From Hippasteria phrygiana (lineage: Eukaryota; Echinodermata; Asteroidea; Valvatida; Goniasteridae), in NCBI GenBank assembly GCA_037893225.1, contig JAZGUH010000113.1:310001-374000 (forward strand): 64,000 nucleotides of DNA, read 5' to 3'. Position 1 is the first letter of the stretch. Every line of letters starts with the position of its first letter. The notes under the pieces were generated by a model. It searched no databases, was not told the DNA's origin, and worked only from the letters and a program-made list of their open reading frames with translations. The translations under genes and the position numbers were made by a program. Of the stretch, positions 25,301 to 40,300 are shown piece by piece.

Positions 25301-28300
25301 CATTGCGATCGGTCGATAGCGTCACGATCTACCGATAGCGCAGCACGATTTTTTGACATTTTTGATGGCATTGTTTATGTCGGTTAAAAACATCGGATCG
25401 GATCGGACATCGGCCGATGTTCCAAATAGAACATCGGCCATCGGATCGGCAGGCAAATCCAACATCGGTTGAACCTTAACTCCAACACCCCTTTCTTTTA
25501 GCTGCTGGGTTTTGATTGAGTGGGTACACTTGGCCAAATGCACAGCATGAACAATGGGGACATACAGTACCCATCCCGTCAAAATCCAACAACTGTATTC
25601 ATGTGCAAAATATTCAAGCCCTATATATAATTATGCAACATAAATATTTTTGTACATTATTCAATGTATGTGTTCCTTGGAAGTATTATGTAAGACACCA
25701 TATAAGCTGTTGATTCCATTGTTTGTTCTACCTCCGTACCCCATTGTTCAGTGCATGTCAAACAAAACATACAGCCACACACATCCCAACACCAGAGCTC
25801 TATGTAGCCATTGCTCGAACCAACCTTCCCCAATCAGTCAAAACCCAACACTGTTACTGTGCAGCTTCAGTACCCATCCCGTCAAAATCCAACAAAATCC
25901 AACACCACATCAAAAGTACACAGTACCTAACCCGTCAAATTCCAACGAAACCTGGTGTTGGAGTTTGGCTGGATGGGGATTGTTAGGGTTAATCTTTAAG
26001 AAATGAAAAGTATATTCACTGTCTCTGATGCCAGTTTGTAGTTGGTACCATCACATCAACTAACCTGGCTGAACGTTACTGTTTCTTCAGGAATTGTAAA
26101 AATTATTGAGCACATTGTTTACCCATTTAAGTTGTGTACTAATAGAAAACCTTTTGGCCGAGCATCTGGTTTGTTTTGGCCCAGGTTGCCGACCGTTTCT
26201 GAGGGTTTATCAAGGGATGCAACCCATCTTTACATCTGGCGTGTAGTGAGTATTTCCTCATGTATTTTTTTATTAGTTGGTGGGCATCCATTGTATGTAA
26301 ACATCATGCATGTTATTATGGCCATTGTATGATCAGCTCCTCTGAACTTATAATAATAATAATAATAATAATAATAGTAATTACGGGCGATGGGTCATTT
26401 GAGAGACATTCCCATAGACTTGTGCAAATTTATTTTCAACTTTAATGTAACCTAACCCAAATATAACCCTTGTCTCCCTAAGGTACAAAAATTACAAAAA
26501 AATGTCTCCTTAAGGGACCATTGACAGTTATTATACAGAGCATTTATATAGCGCTCTAACTTATCACAAAGAAAGTATCACAGCGCTTTACACAATGAAA
26601 CAACTTTTTTAAAAATTGTTTTGATTGAAAGAATACTAAAACATTTACCGAGTTATGTTTGGTTTTGATGGTATCTTCAAATTTGGATTCATTTTAAAAG
26701 ATGAGATTATTTTGAATGTTTGAACAGCTCGGTGCCAGAGGGAACCAGCCGATTGGCCATCACTTTAGACGAGGCCCTGCCTATCAGAGGTGATATCTTG
26801 GTGAAATGTTACCACAAGAAATTTCGAGCAACTACACGCGATGTCATCTTTCGATGCCAGTTCCATACAACTGCCATCATGGAATGCCGTCTTATTTACC
26901 AGAAAGCTGACTTGGATGATGCATGCACCGGTAGGTCATCATAGTATTCATGATATAAAAAGCCAGTCACATAAACATTGACGTATAAACCCAGCACTAG
27001 TGGTGGAGCGGTCTTTCAGCTGATGAACTCGTCGTGTGCCCGGCAGAAGGTCGTAAGGACGAAAAATGGGTCAAAAGGTCAAATTTGGGTTTTAGGGGTC
27101 ATCGATAGAGTATTGAAATATCTCTATTTTGATATACATTTCGTCTCAAGGGGTTACGCCATTCTGACGTAATTAACAGAATGAAAAGGACGGAAGGGGG
27201 TTTTGCATTTTTTGTTCCCGGTAAAAGGACGTAAGCGTGTAATACCAATGTAACAAAACATGATACAAATGCGTTCACCTCTCCACTTCAGTGGGATGTA
27301 AATGCGCTTGGAGCAAAGTTTGTTCCCGGCAAAAGGTCGTTAGCGTTTCACGTGCCGCTTAGGCGCACGTTTAAGGCAGAAGGACTTCCCGGCAAAAGGT
27401 CGTTAGCATAAATATGTAAATAACTTTAAAATTAAGTAATATTTTTATTTAAAAATGCACACCATTATTGGAAATATTACCGGTAATAAATTTTATCTGA
27501 CAAAAATTCAACCTTTTTTTATTCTTAATTTAGAAATGCCAACACAAAAACCTTAAAGTCAATTTTCTCGTAAAGTGTAATTACGCGTCAAAGCGCTTAC
27601 TTCCTTCTGCCAGGTGCACGACGAACTGAAATCTGCTGGACAGCACAGAATCCAAATCCAAAAACACTCGACACTGCCATTTATCTTTATTTAATCGGGT
27701 GCAGAAGCGAATCGTTAATTTGGTTGGTGAGGAGTTGGGTTCATCATTACAAATCCTTTCCCACCGTAGGACAGTAGGCCACCCTCAGTCTGTTCTACAG
27801 ATATTCCCATGGTAATTGCTCCACCAGTCTGTTTACCTTGGTCCTTCCTCTCACCCATACACTCTAGCTGTGCCGAGATGTAGAACAAAGAGGTACTCTA
27901 ATAGCTTTTTCCCACATTCTGCCGCTCTTTGGAACTCCTTGCCCAGCAGTTGTTTCCCTCCATCCTATGACCTGGCCTCTTTTAAGAGGAATATCAATTC
28001 CTTTCTTCAGCTTTCCTGATTTCTTCTTCTTCTTTGTAGCCCTTTGCCTAGAGTGGCGTCAGCCTTGCTTGGGGCGATATTTCATAAAAAAAAACAATCC
28101 GCAAAAACGGGTGCCTATGGGCCAGGCAACGGCTCCTGGTGTCGTGATGATGATGAGCACAAGTATAGTCGACTCCCTTTTAATATGAGTTCAGTTTCCA
28201 CAAGATATGGCTAGCTTATTTTCTTGGTGCTAACAAATTGTACGCAGTCCTATTGGAGGAAATTTGCACGGGGAAAAAAAAGCTCGGGTAGTATTGGTAT

Positions 28301-31300
28301 TTGGGAAGGGATTTTTTTCACTGATTCAGTTATGTGTAAAGCATTGTGATTAACCTATTCACAACAAGCTGTTTTAAAATCTGGTTTGCCAGTCACACAA
28401 CAGGAAGCATTTTTGGGTCTTTCATTGAATTCATTGAATCAGTGAGATAGTTGTTTCATCTTGCTGAATGTAAAGTCATTCAGTCCGAGATATTAATTCT
28501 TGCAGTGCTAATGCTTCCTGTTCTCGATAAGTCAAAACCGGTTAACTCAAAAACCCGGTTAACTCGAAGTAAGAATTTATTCCCTTGAAAAGAATAACAA
28601 ATCATGTATAAACATGACCACACTACATCAAAATTTTGGACTGGTAACTCCGGATAAGTCGAACTCAAAATCGCCAGGTGCAGAAGTAAACTTGCATAAA
28701 TTAGGCCACAGAAGAAACTGGAATCCTTCTGTTAGGTTAAGGAATCTCCCAGGACCATAGTATCATTGGAGCAGCTGCCTATTCACTCCGGTGCAACTTA
28801 CAACGATCAAAGGGAACTGACTGTGACCCGCCCAGGAAGGCCGAAGACACAAAGCAGCCTTAATTTCCACTGCAATCCTTTGAAGAAGCGCCCACACAAC
28901 CTTTGCTGCTGACCAATCACACAGTCGCACGTGCTTGCTGCAGTGACGTATGATGGGTGGCTGGATCAAGGCACGCCGCACCATGCCGCGCCGCGCCGCA
29001 CGAGATCGTTTTCTTGAGAGAGGGCACATGCCATCTCGAGAGAGGGCGCTGTGTCGTGACTAAGGAGATGACAGACGAATGGCTATGCAATGGACTGCTC
29101 ATGGTTTTGGCGGAAGAGACATCTTTAACGCCGATGAAACGGGCCTGTTTTATTGTCTCTTGTCAGACCATTCCCTCACACTAAAGGGGAAGACCTGCAA
29201 CAGCGGAAAGCGAAGCAAAGATCGCCTAAAAATGCCATGATTTCGTGCTCTATTTCACGGCCGTTACATTGGATATTCGCTTGGTATTCACGTACTTAAT
29301 CTTTGGGGAAAAAAAGGGGACCTTGGGTAACTCGAAACTCTGCTTAACTCGAAATTGGAGACCATTCCCCTGAGGTTCGACTTATCGAGATTTCACTGTA
29401 TTTTGTTTCATTTAGGCATTCGCCGTTACCCTAACAAATTCACTTTGCTCTCAAATTCATATGAAGTACAATGTTGGGCTGTGCACCCGAGTACCTGACC
29501 ACAGATTATGGAATCGAGTACCCATAACTGAAATGACATATTACTGAGTAATTTCTCTGACAATGAAAAAGAAAGGTTTTTGAATGTCTTTTGTCCGGTA
29601 TTTTCAGATAAACATTTGTGAGGCTTGCGAAAATGCAATTTACACCGTAAAACTATATGTCACATTGATGCACTGATGTGGTAGCATTAACTTTCATGAA
29701 AGGGTACCCATGGAACCCCCCCCCCCCCCCCCCCCCCTTCCCGGAAATTAAAAAAATAATTACAAATTTAGCAAAAAAGAAGAAGAGGTGCGAAGTCAGT
29801 GTCGTACTCAATTGAATGTATATTTAAAACTCAAAACCTGCTGAAAGGGGCCTAAAATGCGGCTATATTCAATAGACCTAGGTATCGTGGTCTTGAACAA
29901 AGCGTCGAGTGATGTCCAGCACCCCAATCCCCTTTTGATTTTTCCACGGCCGGTGATTTCTCCCCTTGCTGCTTTCTGGTGAGTGCTTTTCCCCCTCTGG
30001 AAAAGATCCTGGCGACGCCTATGTGGGTACCCGTGATTTTGTTCAATCGGGTACCTGATTCCCGTACTACCCTTAAGTGCACACCCCTATTACAATGTAC
30101 CAGGATTGACACAAGGTTCTAGAAAATACAGTATATGTCTGGCAGACCTTGTATTATCGGGAACTGGCTTATTTTTATAATCATGTCCAAATTCACTCTC
30201 AAAAGTGTGATTTTTTTATTTATTTATTTTTTTCTGCCAGATGCTCGGTTTCCTAACTTCACCAAGGTGGAGTTCATATTTTCACATACGCCAGACCAAC
30301 TGCATGGAAGTGACTATGTGGCTGAAAATAACTTCCCTGTGGACGAAGCGGATGATCCACTTATCCGATGGGACTCCTATGAGAACTTTGACAAAACTGT
30401 TGAAGGAGGGGGTAGGTGCAACTAGAAATCTTTTCCTTCCACAAAGATAGTTCATAGAATGTTTGTCCTGTGTGTCTTTGTATGGGAGTAGTTAATGAAC
30501 AAGATCTAATATACATGTAGAAGTTGTGACTAGTAAAGCCCCAGTCCCACTAGGACCTGCGATTTCCCGTGACAAGTTCAGTCGTGCGACGAGGCCGGTC
30601 GTGGGTAGTCGTGGATATTTCCTGCGATTTGAGCCTAGCAGTCACATTGTAAGACCAGTCGTGCAACCTGTAGAAGACTTGTTTCCGACTGATAGCACCA
30701 TTAATCGCACGACTGTCGCACGACTACCCTAGACTACGTACGAGTGGTAAGGTTCTATCGCACGACTGGCTACGACCAATCGTACGACTATTCTAAATAG
30801 TACGGTACGACTTGTCGTGGAGTCGCATGACTAGTCTTGCTTTAGTCATGCATCTAGTCGTGCAATCATGTCTAAGCGCACGACAAGTCGTGCCAGTAGT
30901 CGTGGAAAGTCGTGGAAAGTCGTGTGACAGTCGTATGACAGGAGAATCATACGATCAGCCACGACAATGACTTGTCCCACGACTTGTCCCACGACTATCG
31001 CACGACCGTCGCACGACAAATGACTAGGCTGCGACAAGATGCGACTACTTCAGTCGCAGCCAGGTTTTTAAACAGTTTAAAAACATGTCTGCGACTGATT
31101 TCAATCGTGCGAATATCCAAGACTACCCACAACCACCCAAGACTTGTGGCACGACTTTTCTAAGATTGCCTGGGATTTCCAGTCGCAGCCTGTCGTAAGT
31201 TGTCGTATCTCCTAGTGGGACTGGGGCTTAAGGAGGTCTTGCGTTACACTTGAATACCACCATGTTTTCAGTGGATAATCCCATGTGCTCGAGGCAAGGT

Positions 31301-34300
31301 AACCAGCCACTTGATTTACTCATCGTACATACTACTTACTGATTCCATAAATGTTTTAACTTACTAACAGTTTACAATCGTGTGACAGTCACTTTTACGA
31401 TATGCAGATTTTGTTATTAATCTAATTGCTTTGTCACCAACAAAGTTAGTATGATTGAATCTCTAGTTTATTGACATCCAGATCTGTGCAGCAACAGAGG
31501 AGTTCTAATTTCATCTGCAAACCATCTATTTGTAGAAACAGCAATCTCTTCATAACATCCAGTTTTCTGTGATTAAGAGTTAGGTCAAATGAGAGTTCAA
31601 GAGTGGTACAATTGACATGCAACCTAAATAGATAGCTATTTCAAATATTTGTGCATAGATGACATTCAAACAAGATGCACCTGCATGTATTCCTCCACTC
31701 TTTGATCCATCCCTGTTGTTTCAATTGTCTATATACTTATACCACAATTTCGGTTTGTGTTTTGGCAGACTATTCCCCGGAACTGATTGACTTGTCAGTC
31801 AGCATGAATAACAACATCCCCCATACCTCCGCCCCCGATGGCAGCTTGTATGCCGAAGTCCAGAAAACTCCTAGTCCTGTTCAGCAAGAAAAACCATTCT
31901 TTGCCAGCCCTAGTTATGCTGCACCTGTGTCCCCAAGGTCTCATCAGTTGATGCCAGTAATACCTATTGCTGTAGACTATGAGACGAGTCCTTGTAGCTC
32001 AATGCAGACCACACAACGTGCTGTATTGCGTGCTAAGATGAATGCTCAGATGGATCCTGGCTACCAGACCAGTAAACAAAGATCTCCAAGTCCCCGTACC
32101 CCAACAAGTGACCCACCTAGTCCTATGCTGCCACAAACTCCTGTAGTTCAATTTGCCAATGGACCACAGAGGCCCACGGAATTATCCAATGGTCCAAAGT
32201 CACATGACGTCTCAGCTGCACAGAAAAGGATAATGAATTACAAAGAGAAGAGAGACTTGGATGACTTGTTAAGAGGTATCGGGGATGATGCGTCAGTCCT
32301 TAGCAGTCCAGAGAGCTCAGGATCAAGGCAAGAGGTACAGAAATGTTATTTCAGACATCAGTACATTTCAGGTTGCAAAACTACACCAAAATAAAAAAGG
32401 GGTAATTGAGTAGTGGTTCCCATCGAATGAGTTCTTGAGGATTTTGTTTTTACACATCACTTTTTATATGCTTTAGAAAAAGCATACTCGGCTCTTAATT
32501 TTGATATATCACTCAGTTTGAAATCCTGATGAATACGGACATTATTTGGGCAAAAATGGTACAGTCTCTGTTGATGTCTATCATGTAAGATTTGTTAAAG
32601 GCTTGTATTTCAAAAGTAGCACTGGTGTCTTTCAACTCATTTTGTTGGACTGGGTCTGGGTCACATATCATGATGTGTAATTGATTTATCTCACAAATGC
32701 GTCAAATGTTTTATATCATAAGCTGGCATTCAGTATGTCTTGGACCTCCATGTTACATAGGATTGGATAAGACTGTTTCAAACATTTCTAAAAAGTAGAC
32801 ATTTTTCTTGACAACGTAAATGACATCACACATCCCCCCCCCAAAAAAAAAGAATATTAATGTATGAAATGCTTTCTCCCATGGGATCACTGTGAGTGAC
32901 TTGTGTCTCTCAGAAGTGCGTAATCATGCTTGCATTGCACAAAGGTTTTCTGAACATCTCTTATGTACGTAACAGTAGTATGATTCCAAGGGAAAGTCTC
33001 AAATGTTGAAACTGTGTGAATGTTCTGATGGGTATGGGTACTTTACCAATTGAAATGGTCCCTGATCCAATGGAACAGTCTGTTGGACTGTCCACGCTTT
33101 TGGGGCATGCATGCCTGTCATTCGCACAATTTGCAAACCACCAATAAATGTTATTGTTGATGTAGGGTGTGGTCATTAAATCAACAGTTTCAAAAGTAGT
33201 TTATTTTTAATATTTGTATCCATTGTTCTTAATGTTAGGATGTAGAAAAAAGGAAATTTGTGGATGTTCAAGCCCAGATGTCACAGCTTCCCCCTTTGGA
33301 ATCTGGCCACTCTTCAATCCCTAGGATTCACCGTCCTCGACCTCAAAACATGCAAACAGAACTTGAAAACCCCTATGCTGAAATCACTGATGCTGTTGCA
33401 AAAAGGGACCAGTCTCCATATAATCAGCAAAGTCATCCTATTGTGGAAGAGAAAATCACAAGTAGTCATGTTGAAAATGCTGAGAGTGCCAACGGACCCG
33501 ATTTTGAACCACTTAGAACTCCACAATTACATGACAACCCGACGTATGCTGTGACAAAGCAAAGCGGTCAATACTTGCCACCAAATCAAAGACCTGATGT
33601 TACAGACTTTGGTAATGCTGAGGCGATGGGACGGCAGATGAACACTCCCTCAGCCTACCCATCCAGCTCCAAAGATGTTTGGCAGCCCAAGCCACTAAGA
33701 GCCAAGAAGGAACAAATTGTGTTTATTTATAAGGAAGACCCACTGTCTCCACGGGCTCCAATTGTCTCTCCCCCTGCTGACGATCACACTGTAAAGACTC
33801 CAGAACACAAGGAACCAACTCATATCCCAAGAGACGTCCCTACATCAGCAGAAATCAAAGATGATGCAATGACATGGCTTCAGAGACAGCAACAGAAACT
33901 TAAAGAGAAACGAGAAAGAGAGGGTGCCGTTGTTCATCCAACCTATCAAGCACCTACAAGGGAACTCCCCAAAGTACCTACACGTAGTAGAGAGCCTTTA
34001 TCATTACCTTTAGTTGATCAAGTACCTGAAGCCTGGATTCAACCCCAGCTTCAGACGGCGAGGGGACAGATACCTTCAGATAACTTGAGCTGGCTGGAGG
34101 AAAAGCAGAGGAAGCTACAATTAAAGAAAGGCCAGATGGAACAATCCTCCAAGCCTTTATTTGTTGACACCACATATCAAGGACCACCGTACAGCTCATC
34201 TCTCTCACCTGCTAGGACTAACTCCTCAGGTAATGATTGTCAGTGTATATTTTTCATTTGCCAGTCAAAGTTAGAGATATCTTGCTGTATATATTTTAAT

Positions 34301-37300
34301 CATTCCTTTCTTACTGTAGGTGTCAGTACCAGTAGTGCTGCAAATGGCTCACTGACTCGGCCACAACTATCAGAGTTGGAGAGGTCGGTCAACCAGCTGT
34401 CTAACATCAAATCCCAAAGCCCTTCTGTGGATCCCGGCCCGCTGACACCACCCCACATCTATGAGCATGACAGCAGTCCAGCACAAGGAGAAATGTGGCA
34501 GACGCACCAGCGACCTTTAAATAGGCAAACCTCAGATATAACCTACGATAGAGAAAAGCAGATACCCCCCCAAAGGCGTCCAGATACACAGCAAGCTCCA
34601 CATGGTTTAGTGTATAGAATGGGGGATGGCATAACATCATTACCTCCAGCAGGACCACATTCAAGTGCTCACAAAGAGAGTGCAGGGTAAGAATAACACT
34701 CATTAACCAAGGGTGAGGAATTTAATGCCAAATACTTGACATTTCATGCGTGCTCACATATCCAGGTACAAAAGTAACACCTCATCCTCTCCCCCCAACT
34801 AGGTTTCCCCCAACAAAAACAAACAGTCTAACATAACTGCTCATGGGTATATTTAACAAGACGATGCTTATTACATATATACATATCATGCTTCTTGGTA
34901 AATGGCGTTGGAAGGCATGATGACAATTTTATTTTTGGACTTTGATGAAGAGTGGTGATGTTACGAAATTTATTAATAAATACCCAAGACAGTTTACCTG
35001 TTCTTATTGGTCGAGAGCCCGTCGCGTGGGTGGTTTTAAACACTTTTTCTGGTGTCACATGAAATTTAGACTCCTATGAAATCTGGTCCATTTTATTGGT
35101 TGAACACTCGCGCGACCCAGTCACTTTCCTAATTACGCAAGTGCAATACTACCGATGCGTCCGTAATTAGAGTACATAAATTCACATTACACCGGCACTG
35201 CTGTATTCTGCGCCACATCGCGTGTGGTCACGCACGTGTCAATTTCCACATCAGGACATTTTTAGCACTACTTGCGTAAGGGCACGAACCATTAAATAGC
35301 TAAAGGGATGATCTATATAACTAAGGTAAAATTTGTGAACAAAATCATTGAACATTTAAATTTTTCGGAGGTTTTTGCTGAATTATAGAAAAGGTATCTA
35401 TGAAATGGGAATAAATAATGTGCTGGGCTGGGTCATTATCAGCGTCCAGACCCCAAGGCTGTTTTCAACTTACTTGTTATAAACCGGCCCAGCACATATT
35501 TATTCCCTTATTTATTTTTACAAATTTAAATGTTAATCCATTTGTCAGTTGTTTTTTTACCTCTGCAAAATGTTTACATTGTATCTCCTTTTTCAGCACA
35601 AAATTGTATGATATGCATGTTGTTTAGAGATATGTATAAGCATTCTCTGATAGTGTATGTATTCTGCATGCAAGTGGTTTGAACAGAATTCACATGTCTT
35701 TCAGTTTGCTATGAATGATCCTTTTTGTCATGGTCGGGTCAGATGAAATTTGTCATAAACCAACATATCCATTGTAAATATACTTTGTCTAGGTTTCGTT
35801 TTTCATGGAAGTTTTTACTTCTCGTTAGTATCAAACCATCACCCAAAATTCGTATTACCTGTTCAGTTTTTAAAATGCAGAAAGAAATGTATTTTTCTTC
35901 ATACGGCACAGTAAATTATCAGTTACACTCATCATCACCAACATAAAAACTAAATTCCTTTTTTTAAGTGTACAGAAATTCCATGTGAATTCTCTGAATG
36001 CATTTACCAGGAGTACTGATTTTTGTTTCATTTGTGTAGCTTCTCCCATAAAGTTAGCATTTTTTTGTTGTGTTTTTGCACTTTTCTATTCTTACTTTAT
36101 TAACAGTGGTGTTGATTAATTATTTGGTGGTTGTCGATTTGTTCCTTCTCCAGCATATCTTGTCAACTGTTAGTTCCCAAGTCACAGTGAATAGTGCATG
36201 CATAATTATCACAGTTTTGTCCATCCATCTTTTTGTTTTCTATATCAATCCTTCATCTTGTTGGAATGATGTGCATGCCATCAACTACATCCCAACAACC
36301 ACCAGATCTTGCAATCACCATTCAACCTTCATTTCTGTGCCTCAAGACTGTCAGACACAGTGTGAGACCCTGAGAGGGTCATATCCCCCCGTCAATAGCA
36401 TAGCCGACTCGGCCCAAGGGCTGTCTCGTGATTCTGGTTATGCTTCCTCTCTCTCTTCTGCTGTCACTGGAAACGAACCTGTAAAATCAGCAAATGTTAC
36501 AAGAGTTATAGAAAAGGATGGGACGGAAACCACCACGACTACAACAACACAAAGCAGAAAAAGAATCATTCATGTATTTCCACACAAGGCAGGATTTGAC
36601 ATGAAACAGCTTCCGGTGCTGTTCATGCAAGAGATAAAGAAAGATGAAAGTGGGGGTTTACAAAATCGATTGCTTGGGCTCATGAAAGAGAAAGGGGTTG
36701 GGGGAAGTCCAACATTGCTGCGAAAAGAAGTACCAAAAGTTGGTCAATTCTTGACTGATTGTAGGAAGGAACCAACATTGGCTCATTCAGTGTGTCATAG
36801 AGGGCAAGCAGGTTCACAAGATAGGACATTGACTGAAGGGGGCGGTTTACTAACAGCTGCTACAAAGAAGGAGTCGGATTCTTCTGCTTTCTCATATGTG
36901 CCATCGCCACAAAATTCACAAAACGTATTTCCACCCAATAGCATTCCATTACAATCAGCCATCTCTCCTTCCCATTCATTACTGTCATCACCTTCATCAC
37001 ATTACCATTCCCTTCCCAGAAGTTGCACCTTTAGCTCCTCCAACAGGCATCCCAGAGTGCCTGACCCCCAGGCCAGTTCATCCACTTACCTGCAGAACTC
37101 ATGCAGTCATTCAGGCAACTTTCATGCAGCTGCACTTAAGCGAAAATCACCCAAGTCATCTTCAAAGCAAGTCCAATCTCAGTCACTCCCAAGGAACCCG
37201 ACTTTCAAGGGGAACATGCATGACAACTTGCATAACACACATTATTTAAGTACCGGTACATGTATGCAACCAACTGAACCTGCAGTGACCTCCCATAAAC

Positions 37301-40300
37301 CATACTTAACTCCTCGTAGCATTTCTTCTGACCATGATGCCCAACTTGAAGGAAATATCTCATCATTTGGTGCGCTGCAGTACCATTCTCTTCCAAGAGA
37401 TATAACTTTTGGTGTATCCCGTAATCATGGCTGTACGCATGATTCAACTATTACCAGTCAAAAATCAAATAAAAAGTCAAAGGCCACCTCCTCTAAACTT
37501 GAAACCACATCAAAGTCAAGTCAGCAATCTCTTAGGCACGGACCACTTTCAAGGGATGTGCATGAAAGAGACAGCCATGATCCTGGGACAAACACAAACT
37601 CAACCACTAAACTTTGCAGCTTTGCAGGCTCCACACCTCAGCCAAACCATACCCATTTCTTAGATCTTGACTCTAGATTTGAGCAGGTAGATCCACATAT
37701 CCATACTCCAAATGATGGCATAATGATCCAAGCTGACCCCGCACCCTTTCTAGATGATACTCTTCTTGTTCAACCTGCCCCTTCGTACAACTGGGTAATG
37801 GAACGCATACAGGCACTGCGTCATACATCACTTAACAAATTAAATCTACCTTGTAGCAAAGAAAATCTAAGAACCCAACTGGGACCCAACAATACATCTA
37901 GATTGGTCAGTACTACACAAACTTTAGATAGAGAACCCAGGAGGTTTGAAAATCAGGGAATGACACATTGTGAAAGGGTACGTGGTCGTCCTTTTGGTAG
38001 ATACAGGCATAGATCAGAGGGAGGAAGCACCAATCAGAATCAGGATGTATGGCTGCAAAGGGAGGACATTGATGTCACTCAGAAAGAACCACGAGCACTG
38101 TCTGCCGACAGGGCAGGAAGTTACAGCTCTGTTGACAAACGCAGTCAATCTAAGAGAACTGACCAAAGACAGCAAACTGGACATCCTGTTGGAAGCAACA
38201 GTATTGGAGCCATTCCTGCACAACAGCTTCAACCCAGACATACTAACCCTACCCCTGCCTTGTCTAATGCTAAAACTCCTAGTGGTGTAACATCCAGGGT
38301 CAGTGAAGGTATGCCTGTTGGTCAGACTAATCCGAATGGTAACATTAACCCTATGGCTGGCCTGGAAGATGCCATTCGCATGTTGTCTGAATGGACTCGC
38401 CTCCAAAACAAAGATCCTGCTACCGTCGGGCCACCTACCACTAAACATAACAGGCATGTGAGTGACGTGCACAAAGTTGGTGATCTAACCAGCCCTCAGA
38501 GGCAGATTAACTTGGCTAACGGAAGGATTGGAGCCAGTGCTAACTATCCGACAAATACACAAACTAGGCAACAAGTACCTGCTCAGAGCTATTCTGCACC
38601 AGTCAAGGGCAACCTGAATGATTCTTATGACAAAGTAGATCTGCATATTGATGAATCTACCATTGAGCCTCTTAATCTGGAAGGACGGGTTGCTGACAGA
38701 ATTGCTGGTAAGTGTGCTTTTGATTGTGAATGATACTCATGCCTGTGTTGTAGTTGTGACCAACAGAAAAGAATTGGTTTGTTTCTATTAATAAATAAAT
38801 AAATGTCTATTGAATTCATTTTTTTTGTAGAGTCTTTTCTGCTGTTGTTCATTGGAATTTTTCCCTCTATTGTTACTGTTGCCTGCTAAAGTAGAGAGTA
38901 CAGTCATTTAAGGCAAACAATTCTTGGGAAATCTGTGAATTTTGTTTGCATAACAGACGTCTTGTTACTTAACCCCTTGCCACCGGTTGACCCAAATATG
39001 TGCAGATTGAAAATTGCCACCTGGCCGGTTGACGTCTATATGTGCCAATTTCTGCATTTTAAATCCATTATTGGGGTATTGTGTATGTTATGCTTGGCTG
39101 CACAAGCCTCTTGTTTCCGTTTCGCTTGCCGACATAACCCGACCTGGCGCCCCGGCACCCCGGCACCCCAATGAGATACCCGGTATGCCCGGGTTCAAGG
39201 GGTTAAGATGGTTAAGGTCAAACGTAACAGTTCAACTATTACCATCCACAGTAATGGATGTTTCGGGCATTTGTCACATTTTGACTTTGTAATAAATATT
39301 TTTAAAAAGTATATACCTACATGAAACTGTACAATTGTCTACCATACCAGCATGTTCAATTTTCATTCTTCTATGCACCTTGATGAGGGTCTTTTTTTTT
39401 TTTTTTTTTTTTTTATTCTTAATAACACCATCTGTGCACATAATGTAAATTGACACAGATCTACCATGGGAATAGGTTGAAACTTGATGGGACTTAGCAT
39501 CACATATATAAAGTATTGAGACAAGAAAATTTAGATTTTTGAGCCAAGCGTGTTGTGCATTTTGTGCATTTTACATGCAATGGCATGGATGAGGTTAATA
39601 ACAGGGTGTTAAATCTTTAACAGCAAAGGTATCGTCAGGCTACGTGAAGGCAGCACTTGAGGTGTTTAATATATCACATAAAGTTTGCCATTAATATATT
39701 TCTATCTGGATTTAATTTGTGAAACAAACCACAAGGGAAACTGACTAGGTAAATTTGATTACATTTAAAAATTGAACAAAGAAAACTGGAAAGAGCGGGA
39801 TTCAAACCTGTGACCTCCGGAATACCGTACCGGCGCACTGGGTTTATTACTTCTGACTACAGGCATGCAACTTGAAATTAACAAGAAACGAGGAAATTCC
39901 AATCTTTACAAGACTTTGTACAGTGTTTTTCAATTTTCAATGGCATAAGTGTGAAGTAAAAAAACTAGGAAATCAGCTGATCCAAGGAAAAGTTGCATGC
40001 CTGTGACTAGCGCCTACTGAACAAAGACACTGACAATTTGGGAGACTGCCAACACGGGGCAAGATAGCTGGGTTGGTAGAGTGCCGGTACAGTATTCCGG
40101 AGGTCGCAGGTTCGAATCCCGCTCCTGCCAGTTTTCTTTGTTCACTTTGAAAATGGATTTAATTTGACTTGCTATGGTTTCTCAGATATTACAGACAGAA
40201 TGAGTGAGAGTAGTCAAATCAGGACCCAGCCACCTACTGGCCCTCGTCTTAAACCTGCCAAGGCTAAACAAGTGGCGAGACGTACTCCTCAGCAGTCTGG

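Noticed and set aside
30570..31200. CRISPR-like array from the dense short repeats
   Set aside because: Repeats are short, vary in spacing and orientation, lack spacers of uniform length, and lie inside a TIR element in an animal intron.
36070..36305. N-terminal part of the 887-codon open frame, with membrane-like hydrophobic residues
   Set aside because: It lies upstream of plausible acceptors, is T-rich and hydrophobic unlike the rest of the linker, and fits read-through of intron.
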